A stretch of DNA of 64,000 bases, from positions 372,001 to 436,000 of the forward strand of contig VFIW01000026.1 of NCBI GenBank assembly GCA_006386115.1, read 5' to 3'. This DNA is from Globisporangium splendens. Lineage: Eukaryota; Oomycota; Peronosporomycetes; Pythiales; Pythiaceae. Below are positions 11,522 to 21,522 of this stretch, piece after piece. Within the stretch, counting starts at the first letter, position 1; every line of letters starts with the position of its first letter. A program made the translations under genes and the position numbers. The notes beneath the pieces were generated by a model. It was not told where the DNA came from. It made no database searches and saw nothing but the letters and a program-made list of their open reading frames with translations.

Positions 11522-13003
11522 CTATAGCTCTTCATGCGTCGTTGATGTCGTCGTCGTTGTGCCCTTTTCCTTACCAGTAGAGCCCCCTTGAAGAAGAGCT
11601 TGCACGTGCTCAATCTCCTGCTCCAGACGCGCTTCTTCGCGTTCTTCACACGCTGCCGGAGTCATAAACGCCAGCGAGTAGACGCACATCTCGGGTTCGT
11701 CCAACGAGAGCACGCGGTTCACGGCGCCACAGGAGAGCTCCACGTTCACGATGCGCTCCTGGCCATTCGCACATTCGGCTCCATGGTTGTAGCGCTGCGC
11801 ATGTGGGTAGTGGGTGCTGCTTTTCTCCGGAGCCGGTGTCCACTGATCCCACATACCAAGCATGATCCCTCGAGGCACTTCCGGGATCGGCTGCTGCTGC
11901 TCTTGCTGCGTCTGGAAGCGTCGGTCTTTCTTCTCATTCCGCTCGGCGACAGTCCACTGCGGATATGAAGGCTCGGTCTGCGTGATGTTCTGGAACGGAC
12001 AGAACGTGAACAAGTACTCGCGCGGAATCACGTTCGCAGTCCCGCCCTTGAGCTCTTTCTCGTTTACTTTGTACTCGAAGCATTGCCCCACGAGCACCGC
12101 AAACGGCTCTTTCCACGCCTTGTCGGCAAATGTGTACTTATCCAGCACCTTGTGCAGCAGGTACGCCTGGTACTGCCAGTTCTGCAGCTCGTAGTACATG
12201 GACTGCAGATCGTGCATCTCCTGGCGGGACGGCTGCTTGCCCGATGCCTGCAACTGCTTTTGCTTGAACTGGAACGCACGCTCCACAGTGTTTGCGATAT
12301 CCATGATCTCGTGCATTATGGCTGCAGTGCCCTCAATCTTGGGCTCATACTGCGCGAAGTAGGCATCGCGGATCTGGAGCCCAGTGCGCACAGCCTCGAG
12401 ACGGCTGATAAGAGTCTCGAGCCGCGCTTTATGGAACTCTGGACAGGTATTGCCGCACTTGCCAGCGGTTTCATCACTGCCGTCACAACAATCGCACACT
12501 CCATCGCGTACGAACGCCGACGCAAATACTTGTTCGCCACTGACGCACTGGAAAACGCGCGCATCTGCAGCGAGAACGTGGGAGCACGCCGAGGTAAGAG
12601 GCTCATCACTTCCGTCTTCGCAGTCGCAGTAGTCGTCGTTTAGACGCGCGGCTGGAAGCGACTCCACACACCTTTGCTTCGCTTCAGCTGCTTCTGTCTG
12701 CTGCTGAGCCGCGAGCGTGAGAACCGCTTCGTCGCTCATGAAATCCCAGTCCTCGTCGTTGTCTTCGTCTTCACCGGCTGCGGGGCTGGTGGCCGCATTG
12801 AGGTCTCGTTGAGACGCATGCTGGCGCGTCTGGGAGGCAGCTGCCTTCACAGATCCACTGCGATGCGTCTGTGCGACCGCTTCCACGCTGCTAATCACGC
12901 ATACACAGAGCGCGAGCAGCACCAGCACACTCGCAATTCTTCGCGTCGTGCGCCACCACGCAGCTCCATTGCTTGGCACCATCGTTGTTGTTGTTGTTGT
13001 CAC
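11522..13003 (-). CDS. PRKCSH: Glucosidase II beta subunit-like protein
   Basis: Single exon of 493 residues (or 486 from MVPSN at 12982). A hydrophobic signal peptide/anchor at about residues 23-45 precedes two LDL-receptor class A-like Cys modules (CDCEDGSDE and CDCCDGSDE) typical of the PRKCSH/GTB1 N-terminus, a helical region, and a C-terminal MRH lectin-like domain from GQCFEYKVN to CVYSLAFMTPAACEE. The protein ends HEEL, a plausible variant of the HDEL/KDEL ER-retrieval signal. Glucosidase II trims glucose from N-glycans in the calnexin cycle; the beta subunit retains and directs the catalytic alpha subunit. It is tail-to-tail with the MORN gene, whose stop lies 27 bases away. Confidence 0.85.
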   Translation of the reverse strand: MTTTTTTMVPSNGAAWWRTTRRIASVLVLLALCVCVISSVEAVAQTHRSGSVKAAASQTRQHASQRDLNAATSPAAGEDEDNDEDWDFMSDEAVLTLAAQQQTEAAEAKQRCVESLPAARLNDDYCDCEDGSDEPLTSACSHVLAADARVFQCVSGEQVFASAFVRDGVCDCCDGSDETAGKCGNTCPEFHKARLETLISRLEAVRTGLQIRDAYFAQYEPKIEGTAAIMHEIMDIANTVERAFQFKQKQLQASGKQPSRQEMHDLQSMYYELQNWQYQAYLLHKVLDKYTFADKAWKEPFAVLVGQCFEYKVNEKELKGGTANVIPREYLFTFCPFQNITQTEPSYPQWTVAERNEKKDRRFQTQQEQQQPIPEVPRGIMLGMWDQWTPAPEKSSTHYPHAQRYNHGAECANGQERIVNVELSCGAVNRVLSLDEPEMCVYSLAFMTPAACEEREEARLEQEIEHVQALLQGGSTGKEKGTTTTTSTTHEEL

Positions 13004-13201
13004 GCTGACACGTATTGGCAGTCAAAAGAGACAAAACGATTGGTGCAAAAATGATTTTATTGTCCAATGAAACATAGATATGGATATAATATGCAGCTAG
13101 ATATAGCCAATGAGATACATAGAGAAGGTTACGCTCGTGGGTTACGCTGGGAGTGAGCACACGATGCACCAAATGACTACCAGCACCCCGAGCATAGCGA
13201 T

Positions 13202-14446
13202 TCACAGCGAGAGCAGCGTGGACGCGCTGATCGGCGGCATGAAGCACGGCGCCGAGTACAAGTCGATGGTCCGGTCTTCGTCCGACGAGGACGACGACCA
13301 GCTCGTCGACATGTTGGCCTCCGACAGCGCAATGCTGCTCTGCTCCTGAAGATCCTGGAGATCGCGCGCAGTGTCCTTGAATGGATCCATGACACCAACC
13401 ATCATTTCCGGCGACGACGACGCAAAACACGGGCTCAAGTCTCGGATACGATCGTCCTCAGCATCATCAGTTGCGTTAGACTCCATCGACGCTCGCTCCA
13501 GCTCAGATGGATGACTCTCGCTTCGGTCCAGAACCTTGGCATCCGAGCCAACATTGAAAAGCTCCACCACTGGCTTGCTCTCAACTGGAGGCGTCATCAG
13601 GCTGTACACCTCTGGTGTTTCCACGAAGAACTCGTTGTCTGGCAATGCGTGGACCTTGTTTGCAGTTGTGAGAAGCACTGGCGTTGCCGTTTGGAAACGG
13701 TCCGGTCGCTCAAAAAACGTGATCATCCCACCGATCTTGTTGCGCTTGGCCGCAGTTGGAAACGACGCGACCTCGATGTCCTTGCTGGGTTTTGGGAGGT
13801 CCTTCTCGGAGAACTCATGGACAGGCACCATCGTGTCAACTCCTTCCGGCTCATCCGACGAGATGATATCACCAAGCTTGTCGCGTTTTGGCGAAACCGA
13901 AACGGCAGCTGGAGTTGGAGTCGCGTTCTTGCATTTGCTGACAGAAGTCCGCGGCGCCTTCTCTGCCTCTGGCTGCGCTGATTCTTTGGGGCCAACATCT
14001 TCAACGTTCACGCTTCTCGCAGCAACTTGTGGCATCATTACCTTGCCAGGCTCTGGTTGCATTGGTTCCTGGAAACCCGCATTCTCCATCTTTGCGGTGT
14101 TCGCATCAACTGGTGGGGCTGCAGGCTTCAGTCGCATCCAGTCCTCGGGACCTACGTTCTCAATCTCCACGGTTCCTCTGGCAGCAAGCGGCGCCACTTT
14201 AGCTGATCGCATCAACTGGTTGGGATCCACATTGTCGATCTTCACCGTCCAGTTAGCTTCATCGCCTGGATCTTGGTTCCCCACCCACATTTGGACGAGA
14301 TGCATGATCTGGTTCAGGTGAAGGATCCGCATGATGGCCGCACAGACGTGAGCCAATGTGTCTTTTGTGTAGCCGTACATGATCGATATCGCGAGCATTT
14401 TCTCCTTGGAGAGACCCAAGAAAACAAAAGCACTGACTAGTTGCAC
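13202..14446 (-). CDS. Unknown protein with degenerate about 30-residue repeats; TGA followed by a hydrophobic segment
   Basis: ORF of 414 residues on the minus strand; family not recognised. The N-terminal about 55 residues are helix-forming (MYGYTKDTL, IMRILHLNQIM). At least four degenerate repeats follow (KIDNVDPNQLM, EIENVGPEDWM, KMENAGFQEPM, NVEDVGPKES), then an acidic Ser-rich tail. The ORF stops at TGA (13204-13202). In the same frame the next 19 codons (to a TAA at 13142) encode a hydrophobic stretch, MLGVLVVIWCIVCSL, as in a tail anchor. Minus was preferred over the overlapping plus-strand ORF (13536-14321) because the repeat pattern is only sensible on minus. An upstream exon or different start is possible. 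Confidence 0.5.
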   Translation of the reverse strand: MQLVSAFVFLGLSKEKMLAISIMYGYTKDTLAHVCAAIMRILHLNQIMHLVQMWVGNQDPGDEANWTVKIDNVDPNQLMRSAKVAPLAARGTVEIENVGPEDWMRLKPAAPPVDANTAKMENAGFQEPMQPEPGKVMMPQVAARSVNVEDVGPKESAQPEAEKAPRTSVSKCKNATPTPAAVSVSPKRDKLGDIISSDEPEGVDTMVPVHEFSEKDLPKPSKDIEVASFPTAAKRNKIGGMITFFERPDRFQTATPVLLTTANKVHALPDNEFFVETPEVYSLMTPPVESKPVVELFNVGSDAKVLDRSESHPSELERASMESNATDDAEDDRIRDLSPCFASSSPEMMVGVMDPFKDTARDLQDLQEQSSIALSEANMSTSWSSSSSDEDRTIDLYSAPCFMPPISASTLLSL

Positions 14447-14730
14447 ACCGAGAAAGGCACTGCCAGGGTCCGTCGCGCTCTGGCCGGGATCACATCGCTA
14501 GCACCTCTGAAGATGTTTTCTGGGACCAGGACACGCTTTCGGCATCAACCAATGGTCACACTGCTGCTTCAACATGTCCCTCCAACTGTCAGAACCCACC
14601 AAAAGCAAATTTAACCCAATCATTTCTAACCCGGTTTATACCATTTGATTGCAATGGGTTTATCCCTTCAGAAGTTTAACCCGGGACACCGAAAGGTCGT
14701 GGGTGGTTCAGCAGGTGCAACCATACAAGA

Positions 14731-16269
14731 GTGCAGTATCTATCCATGTCGAACATGCGCTGCCGCTACGTCGACAGCTGCAGTAGCAGTGGCTCCAGCA
14801 GCAGCGACGGAGAGTCCGATGTGAGCAGCAGTGGCAGCAGTGACGACGAGTTCAGTCGTTGCACACATCGTCGCCCGCAGTCCCAGGTCTCGAACGCGCC
14901 TTCAGGCAACGTGGTGGCCAAACTGCAGCGCCTTCGACGCATTTTCCTGAATCAGCCGACCACGCGCCGAGATTGCAGCAAAAGATACAGCAAAACGAGG
15001 AAAAGTCCTGCTGCAGGAGCGTCGCCTCGACGGAAAGCGAGACAAAGTATCTCGCCAGTACGGCGGGACAGCACCCCATACCATTCATCGCGTCAACGTC
15101 TTCACGCACAAGAAGAAAGTGGTGGCAGTTCTTCCGGTGAAGGAGATACCGCGCGAATACAGCTACCGATCGATGAGCACATCCACTCGTTATGCGGACA
15201 GGCGAAGCGCGTGACGGTCCAGCGGGAGTCAACGACAAGCCACGTGCATGCGATGCTGGATCAGGCGATTGAGGAGCTCCGGTTTCTCAAAAAGCAAGAA
15301 GAACGAAGTTTGCAAAGCCGCATCAAGCAAATCGAAGAGGTCAATATCAAAGTTTCGTATGCGATTGAATAGCTGGAATGACTGATAAACACGGATCCCT
15401 TCGCTGTTATCCTGTTGTAGAGCTTCGCGCTGCGTCTGGAGATCTTTGAGCAGCAGTACCTCACCAAAGTGGAAGAGATCAAGCAAGAAATGCAAACGGC
15501 GATCGAGCAACAGAAGCGCAAATGCGAAACAACGGTTCTCACAGCAGCGAAGCAACTGAAGCAAAAGACCCAACAGCTCACTGTCTTGACGGATCTGCCA
15601 GCGCCAGTAGCTATGATGAGCAATGCGCGAAGTCCATGTGCCAGATCGCACTCGTGTATGCGACCAGGTCTCTCGTCTCACAAGGTTGATGATATTGGCA
15701 GCCTCGCGACGAGGAGCTATAGGAGAACATCGGGAAGCCGGCGAAAAGAGGTGGACGAACAAGATGCCGAGACACAGCGATAGTTGTCTCCGGTGTCGGC
15801 GCAGAAAGCGAAGTTGTGAGTCCTGGAAGCCAAACTCGCCTCGTTTTCTCAGGAGTCCGTGGATCGTGTGTCGAGTGAGCTCAAGAGCAGCTGTCGAAAG
15901 CTTCGAATGCCGAACGTTGCACAATCTCGAGCCTCGAAAGTGAGAAGTCCGAGTGTCACGTCCAACGAAAGCGCCTCGATGGATCAAAGACAGCATGATG
16001 AGCATGGCAAATCGAAGTGGAAACCGACCCCACTGTCTCCACTGCGGAGGAATTCGTCATACTGGCGTAATGGCATCTCCTTTGAGGTAAAATCCAACAA
16101 TGCCAACGACGGCATTGCAGCAAATGGCGATCAATCTTCAGGAGATAAACTACAGCCAAAACTTTCGTTGAGCAGCAGATTCTTATTGCCCGAAGAAGAG
16201 CAAGAACTACAGCATTTAACAAACAGCATTGGATTAGCGAAAGACTGGATGGAGTGCCACCATCACTAA
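14731..16269 (+). CDS. Ser-rich coiled-coil protein, 3' structure uncertain
   Basis: Exon 1 (14731..15351) encodes an acidic Ser-rich head, an Arg/Ser-rich middle (PRRKARQSISPVRR) and a coiled coil (LDQAIEELRFLKKQEERSLQ). An intron of 69 bases (GTTTCG..TTGTAG) joins in phase to 15421 (SFALRLEIFEQQYLTKVEEI), continuing the coiled coil. The frame then meets TAG (15781) and TGA (15817), after which the same frame is open again as a coding-like segment (VLEAKLASFSQESVDRVSSEL) to 16269. Either a further intron removes both stops or the gene is damaged. No family recognised; the nature of the protein suggests a cytoskeletal or centrosomal component, but this is a guess. Confidence 0.45.
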
Positions 16270-16356
16270 GACTTCTACCCCTTTGCAACTACTGCGGGAA
16301 ACAACCTTAGAACGTCATCATTGCCCCCTCCCATTCTTCGTAAATATACACTCTAA

Positions 16357-17373
16357 TTACGCGTTGATCATCGACGAGATGCTAGTCAATGCCGCTTTGT
16401 GCTTCGAGCGCTCGATAAGCATCACGACCGTCGTCTTGTTGGTCTGGTCGACGACATCGCGATCGCTCTTTGGGGTCTCGAACGCGAACACCACCTCAGC
16501 CTCCTGCTCCAGGAATTCGTCTTCAAAGTTGTGGAAGAACTTGGCGGTCTGATCATATTGTGTCTTCGCCTTCTTTCCTTTCCCCTTGCCACTTCCACCA
16601 GCGCTGCCGCTTTTCTCAATCGAGCACGACGACAGAATCAGGAAGTAGTCGAATTTGAAACTCTCGCGCAGATCGGCCGTTTCTTCATTTTCAATGGCCC
16701 ACTCAATGTCTTCGTGCAACGCCGAGTGAATCGCTGGCACGAGCTGGTATGGGAGGTTCACCATGCGTTCGTTCACCAGCAAGCCGACGGACTTTGTGTT
16801 CAGGATCGTCTGGAAACGCTGGAGATCGTCACCCGGACACTTCTTCGTCGCGTACTGCAGGATCTGTTGCATGTAGTTCTCCGTCTGGTGGCGCTTCAAG
16901 CTGAGCGCCGTGATGAAGCCGTACACGTCGTCCTCTCCTTCAACGCACACCATCGTGCCCGTGGTGACCTGGTTCACGATCGCATCAGCGAGACCAGACA
17001 CGTTGAATGGCTGCGTTGGCGGCAGGTACGCAATGAGGAACTGCTTGACGCTGTGGAAGTGCGACTCGCGCGGGTCGGAGAACACGAACTCCACGTTCAC
17101 GTTGCGTCCTTCTTTGGCCGACGACTTGGCGTCCGCGTCCTCCATGTCCTCGTCTTCGTCATCATCGTCATCATCGTCATCATCGTCGTCATCTTCGTCG
17201 CTGGCCTTTTCCACGAACGTGAGGTCGTCGCCGCTGTCGTCGTCACTCGAGTCGTCCTCCATCATCTCGACCTCGGCGCTGCCGGCGCGTCGCTCGGCCG
17301 CCGCATCGGAACCGCTGGAGTGGTCGTCCGCCGCCTTGCTCTTCTGGACGCGGCCGCGTTTCTGTGGAGGCAT
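16357..17373 (-). CDS. BCP1: BCCIP/BCP1-family nuclear chaperone
   Basis: Single exon, 338 residues from MPPQKRGR. A basic nuclear-localisation-like start, then an acidic tract of about 30 Asp/Glu (residues about 53-87), then the BCP1 domain (VNVEFVFSDP, FHSVKQFL, FITALSLK, GLLVNERMVNLP, LVPAIHSAL, KFDYFLILS, EDEFLEQEAEVVFAF). Yeast Bcp1 is a chaperone and exporter for ribosomal protein uL14 and Mss4; the mammalian homologue binds BRCA2 and p21. An in-frame AUG 46 codons upstream (17511) would add a basic, hydroxylated, acid-free N-terminus; MPPQ is preferred because family members begin close to the acidic region. Confidence 0.9.
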   Translation of the reverse strand: MPPQKRGRVQKSKAADDHSSGSDAAAERRAGSAEVEMMEDDSSDDDSGDDLTFVEKASDEDDDDDDDDDDDDEDEDMEDADAKSSAKEGRNVNVEFVFSDPRESHFHSVKQFLIAYLPPTQPFNVSGLADAIVNQVTTGTMVCVEGEDDVYGFITALSLKRHQTENYMQQILQYATKKCPGDDLQRFQTILNTKSVGLLVNERMVNLPYQLVPAIHSALHEDIEWAIENEETADLRESFKFDYFLILSSCSIEKSGSAGGSGKGKGKKAKTQYDQTAKFFHNFEDEFLEQEAEVVFAFETPKSDRDVVDQTNKTTVVMLIERSKHKAALTSISSMINA

Positions 17374-17725
17374 CTTTACAGTGCTGATCGGATGGTCGGA
17401 TGCGCCACAGGACGGCAATGGAGCTCTTCGAATGGAGTGCATGTTGGTTGAGTTGGCGTTTTTCAAAAGCGCTCTTCTATTGAGGGTACTCACAGTGCGT
17501 ATCGCAGCCATAGCCAGTCAAACTCGTTCAGCATGCAAGATCACATACCCTCTTCAAAACGATGCTATGTATGAAATATTCTGTGATACTGTTTTGGTGT
17601 GGTGGAGTGTGAGATTAGGACTAAACTAGGACGCACATTGAAGAGAAGGCAAGAAGATCGCAAATCAGCAGCTCCCCAGGAAGAAATTCACGGCGAAGAG
17701 CTCACTTCGCCAAGGAGCGACGACG
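17374..17725. other. Divergent intergenic region between BCP1 and NAGLU genes
   Basis: About 350 bases from which both genes diverge. The first 138 bases are open in frame with BCP1 (possible N-terminal extension). Nothing else supportable is seen. Confidence 0.45.
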
Positions 17726-20229
17726 ATGAAGAGAGGAGAGCAGCGTGTGCGCATGAGAGTGGCGGTGGCGCTGCTGCTCGTGCTGCTGCTGCAACTAACG
17801 ATGGCGAGTACCGCGCTGCGACCGAACCTGCAGCCGCCAAAGCACGACCCGATCGCCGCCACGCGCGGACTCATCCAACGAAGACTCGGAGACGAATATG
17901 TGGACCAGGTATGACTCGTATAAACGCTTTCTATTTCTGTAGGTATGATGCGTGGATAACATAATGTGGGGCTACGATAGATCGCTCTTCGCGTGATCGA
18001 TGCGGCGCCGGACGGCTTGGATGTGTTTGAGATCGGGACGGCTGGGGAGAAAGTGGAGATCGCCGGAAATTCAGCCACGGCGATGGCGTACGGGCTACAA
18101 CAGTACTTCAAGCAAGTGCTGCACACGCAAACGGACTGGGACAACCATAAGCTCCTGCTCCCTAAGAAACTACCGAAAGTGGATCCAATCATTCGCAAAC
18201 AGCGCACGTCCAAGTACTCGTATTATCAGAACGTGTGCACGGTGAGCTATTCATCTTGGGCATGGGGGTGGGCTCAATGGGAAAAACACGTCGACTGGAT
18301 GGCTCTCAATGGTGCGCAGTACCCATCCATGTACTAGACTGACTACCACGATAGCGAGAGCTTCAACAGTCTCACAATATCTCTCTTGTCGTGTGTGTAA
18401 CTCATTTTGTAGGAATCAACATGCCGTTGGCGTTCACTGGCCAAGAAAAAGTGTGGCAAAGCACATTCCGGCATTTCAATGTCAGCGACAAAGGACTGGG
18501 CAAGTTCTTCGCAGGCGCTGGATTCCTTGCGTGGGGGAGAATGGGGAATGTGCGTGGTAGCTGGGTGAAAGGACCGCTGCCACAGAAGTTCATTGACGAT
18601 CAGTTTGAACTACAACTCAAGACTCTGGATCGCATGAAGGAGTTTGGGATGATCCCAGCGCTGCCAGGTTTTGCGGGTCATATCCCAGAAGAGATCAAGG
18701 TGCTGTATCCTGATGCAAAAATCACGCGCTCACCGAACTGGAACAACTTTCCAGAAGAGTTTTGTTGCGTGTACATGGTCGACCCCGTGGATCCGCTGTA
18801 TCTGGCAATCGGCAAGAAGTTCATCGAAGAACAAACGCGCCTGTACAACTACACTTCATCACTGTATCAAGCTGACACGTTCAACGAGATGGACCCCGAC
18901 ACGACGGACCCAGTTGCGCTTGCCAACTCGTCGCTGGCAGTGATCAAGAGCATGGTCGCTGCGGATCCAGACGCAGTGTGGCTGATGCAAGGCTGGCTGT
19001 TCCAGAGTGAGTACTGGACGAACCCGCTCATCAAGGCGTACTTGGGAGCTGTCCCTGATGACAAGATGATCATTCTCGATCTGTATAGTGAAGCCGCTCC
19101 TATTTGGAACCGAGCTGAGAACTACTTTGGCAAGAGTTGGATTTATTGCGTGCTCCACAACTTTGGTGGTTCCACTGGACTGCGAGGCGACTTGCCGACG
19201 GTGGGCAGTGACCCTGTACACTCGCTGGCAAAGAGCGCGGGAACAATGATCGGCGTTGGCCTCACCATGGAAGGCATCTATCAGAACTACGTCGTGTACG
19301 ACCTGGCGCTGCAAATGGCGTGGGAGCAATCGGTGGTCGATATCCCTGAATGGATCAAGACATATGCGTACCAGCGGTACAACTCGCAGAACGAACATGC
19401 CCAGAGAGCCTGGCAAACCCTCTCTGCTTCTGTATACAACCAAACACGCCTAAACGGTGGTGTGACGAAAAGTATCGTGATGTTGATTCCCCACTGGAAA
19501 CTCGCACGAGACGGATTCATGCCGACTATCATCACGTACGATCCACTTGATATCGTGAAGGCGTGGAACCAGCTCCTGTTGGCATCGGATGAGCTCCGTA
19601 ACGTGGACACGTTTCGACACGATGTGACGGATTTGACGCGACAGTACCTCAGCGACCACCTCATGAAATTGTACTTGGAGATGAAAGATGGCTATGAAAA
19701 CAAGACGTTCTCCCCTGCGAAGCTGTCGATGTGGAAAGACAAATTCCTGCAAACGATCGTCGATATGGACGAGATCCTCGCGACGAACAACAACTTCCTG
19801 CTTGGCAATTGGATCGCGGATGCGCGTGCCCTTGGCGCTGGCGATGCGGCTGTGCAGGACTACTACGAATACGAAGCTCGTAATCTGGTCACTCGCTGGG
19901 GCGACAACAACAACAACACGGTGCACGACTACGCTGGCAAAGAGTGGGCTGGACTCGTGAAGGGGTACTACTTGGCTCGCTGGCGCATTTGGCTCACTGA
20001 AGTGTGCCAGTCATACGCTGAAGGCCGTGCCACCAATGACGACGTGGTCTTCAAAGCGCGCGAATCCTTCGAGCTCAAGTGGCAGCTCAGCCACGACCCG
20101 TACCCGACCGAGACACGAGGCGACACCATCGCGATCTCCAAGCGCCTGTACTACGAGCACATCGACTCGGATGCGGGCGTGTGGGATAGCACGATGCTGA
20201 GCAACGTCGACGAATCCGACCTCATGTGA
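17726..20229 (+). CDS. NAGLU: Alpha-N-acetylglucosaminidase (GH89)
   Basis: Three exons: 17726..17908, 17981..18311, 18413..20229; 776 residues. An N-terminal signal peptide (about residues 10-28, VAVALLLVLLLQL) directs it to the secretory/lysosomal route. Family blocks are ALNGINMPLAFTGQE, YQADTFNEMDP and TMEGIYQNYVVYDL. By comparison with human NAGLU, the catalytic glutamates are Glu330 (in FNEM) and Glu458 (in MEGI). The enzyme removes terminal alpha-GlcNAc, in animals from heparan sulfate; in an oomycete the substrate is unknown. Exon joins are in phase and restore the conserved NGIN(M/L)PLAFTGQE motif across intron 2, which supports the model strongly. Confidence 0.95.
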
Positions 20230-20481
20230 TTAGCCCAACGAAGTTGCGCGGAGCAGAAAGAAGAGGAGAGTGTGCACCCAACAGTGTTAAAGTGAAGGTT
20301 TGTGTAAAAAAAAGTGTAGCCATCTCATCTAAAGTCGCACCTTGTTTTGATCATTGGTGGTGGTGCATGACGTGGTTTAAAAAACCCGAATGCATCAAAA
20401 CCTTGTTTCCGAACATTTTGTGGGTTTTTGGCATTCACCCCTTTCCAGTTCGCGATCCAATTGCTGGCAGCAGCAGCCACA

Positions 20482-21201
20482 ATGAGCAGCTATGGGTACA
20501 TCCCCCCGCCGTTCCCGTTCCCCGAGGCGTGGCCCGCGCTTTTTCAGACGCAGCAGACGATGTGGCTCACGCCCACAGTGGCGCTAGCGCCTCCGTCTGT
20601 GTTTCCATTCAGCAATACCTTTGCAAGCGCTCGCCAGCCGACTCATGATAGCCATGTGGATGCCGACCAAGTTGCGTCTCCATTCGCTGTGCGTCAGCAA
20701 GAAGACAAGTATGGATCGCCTTCCGTGTCAGACGAGGAGCCTGAAAGCAGTGATGATGGCGACGACGGAGACAGCAGCGACGGAGAGTACGTGTATGGCT
20801 ACGTGCTGAGTGACGAGTGGCGGAGCCGCTTCCGCGCGTCCGTGCAAGCTCGACAGCGCCTGCAACAGCAGCAGCGAAGCCAGCAGAAACGAGTAGAAGC
20901 TGCCAAATCAACAAAAAGCAAGGCTCAGAGTAGCAGCAAGGGCAAAAAGCGTCGACAAGACCTCCTCTCTGCCGCACAATCCGCAATTGCAACCGGAGGA
21001 AGGACGATGGATCTGCAGCGGGCTCTGGAAGTCGCAAAGCAGCGTGAAGCCACGCAACGTCGGCCAATTGCAGCGGCAACAACAGCAGCGGGTAAGGGCA
21101 ACGCGGAGCTCCGTCAGCTGGAGACGCAGCTCAATCTGCGCTTTGACGAGTTCTGTGACGCGTTCCAGCCCATCGTGTGGCCCCATGATGCTGTCCACTG
21201 A
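20482..21201 (+). CDS. Unknown Ser/Gln-rich protein
   Basis: Single exon, 239 residues from MSSYGY. Pro/Phe-rich start (PPPFPFPEAWPALF), acidic Ser-rich middle (residues about 78-105), then a basic, Gln-rich helical segment (RQRLQQQQRSQQKRVEAAK) and a C-terminal amphipathic helix ending FCDAFQPIVWPHDAVH. No domain recognised. The charge pattern suggests a nuclear or RNA-associated protein. An alternative start at 20428 adds 18 residues. It follows NAGLU by 252 bases on the same strand. Confidence 0.5.
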   Translation: MSSYGYIPPPFPFPEAWPALFQTQQTMWLTPTVALAPPSVFPFSNTFASARQPTHDSHVDADQVASPFAVRQQEDKYGSPSVSDEEPESSDDGDDGDSSDGEYVYGYVLSDEWRSRFRASVQARQRLQQQQRSQQKRVEAAKSTKSKAQSSSKGKKRRQDLLSAAQSAIATGGRTMDLQRALEVAKQREATQRRPIAAATTAAGKGNAELRQLETQLNLRFDEFCDAFQPIVWPHDAVH

Positions 21202-21522
21202 GCATTGGCGCCAAGTGTGGCAATTAACTGTCATAAAATGGAGTTTGGTGCCATCCTTTATTAGGGGTGGCGTAATCCCTGTTAACGACGAAGGAAAGGC
21301 GGGGTACCGCACGATGGACAGCAGTTTGTATAAAACCTCACAAACGAGGTCGAAACTTTCGAACTGTAAAGAAAACGCGAAAAATTACCGTCTAAACACA
21401 GGGAAAAGGAATAAAAAACGGCCCTGCAACGCGAAGAAACAAGCCAAAGAGCAAATAAACAACAACTGCGGGGGAGCGCGTAAATTTGGAAGAAGCGGCG
21501 GAAGGAAGGAGGGGGAAGAGAG
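21202..21522 (+). other. Intergenic, 5' region of the KIX-domain gene
   Basis: About 320 A-rich bases without coding signal. No core-promoter match was seen. Confidence 0.4.

Noticed and set aside
13536..14321. 261-codon plus-strand ORF
   Set aside because: Opposite strand shows regular repeat structure; this frame has none.
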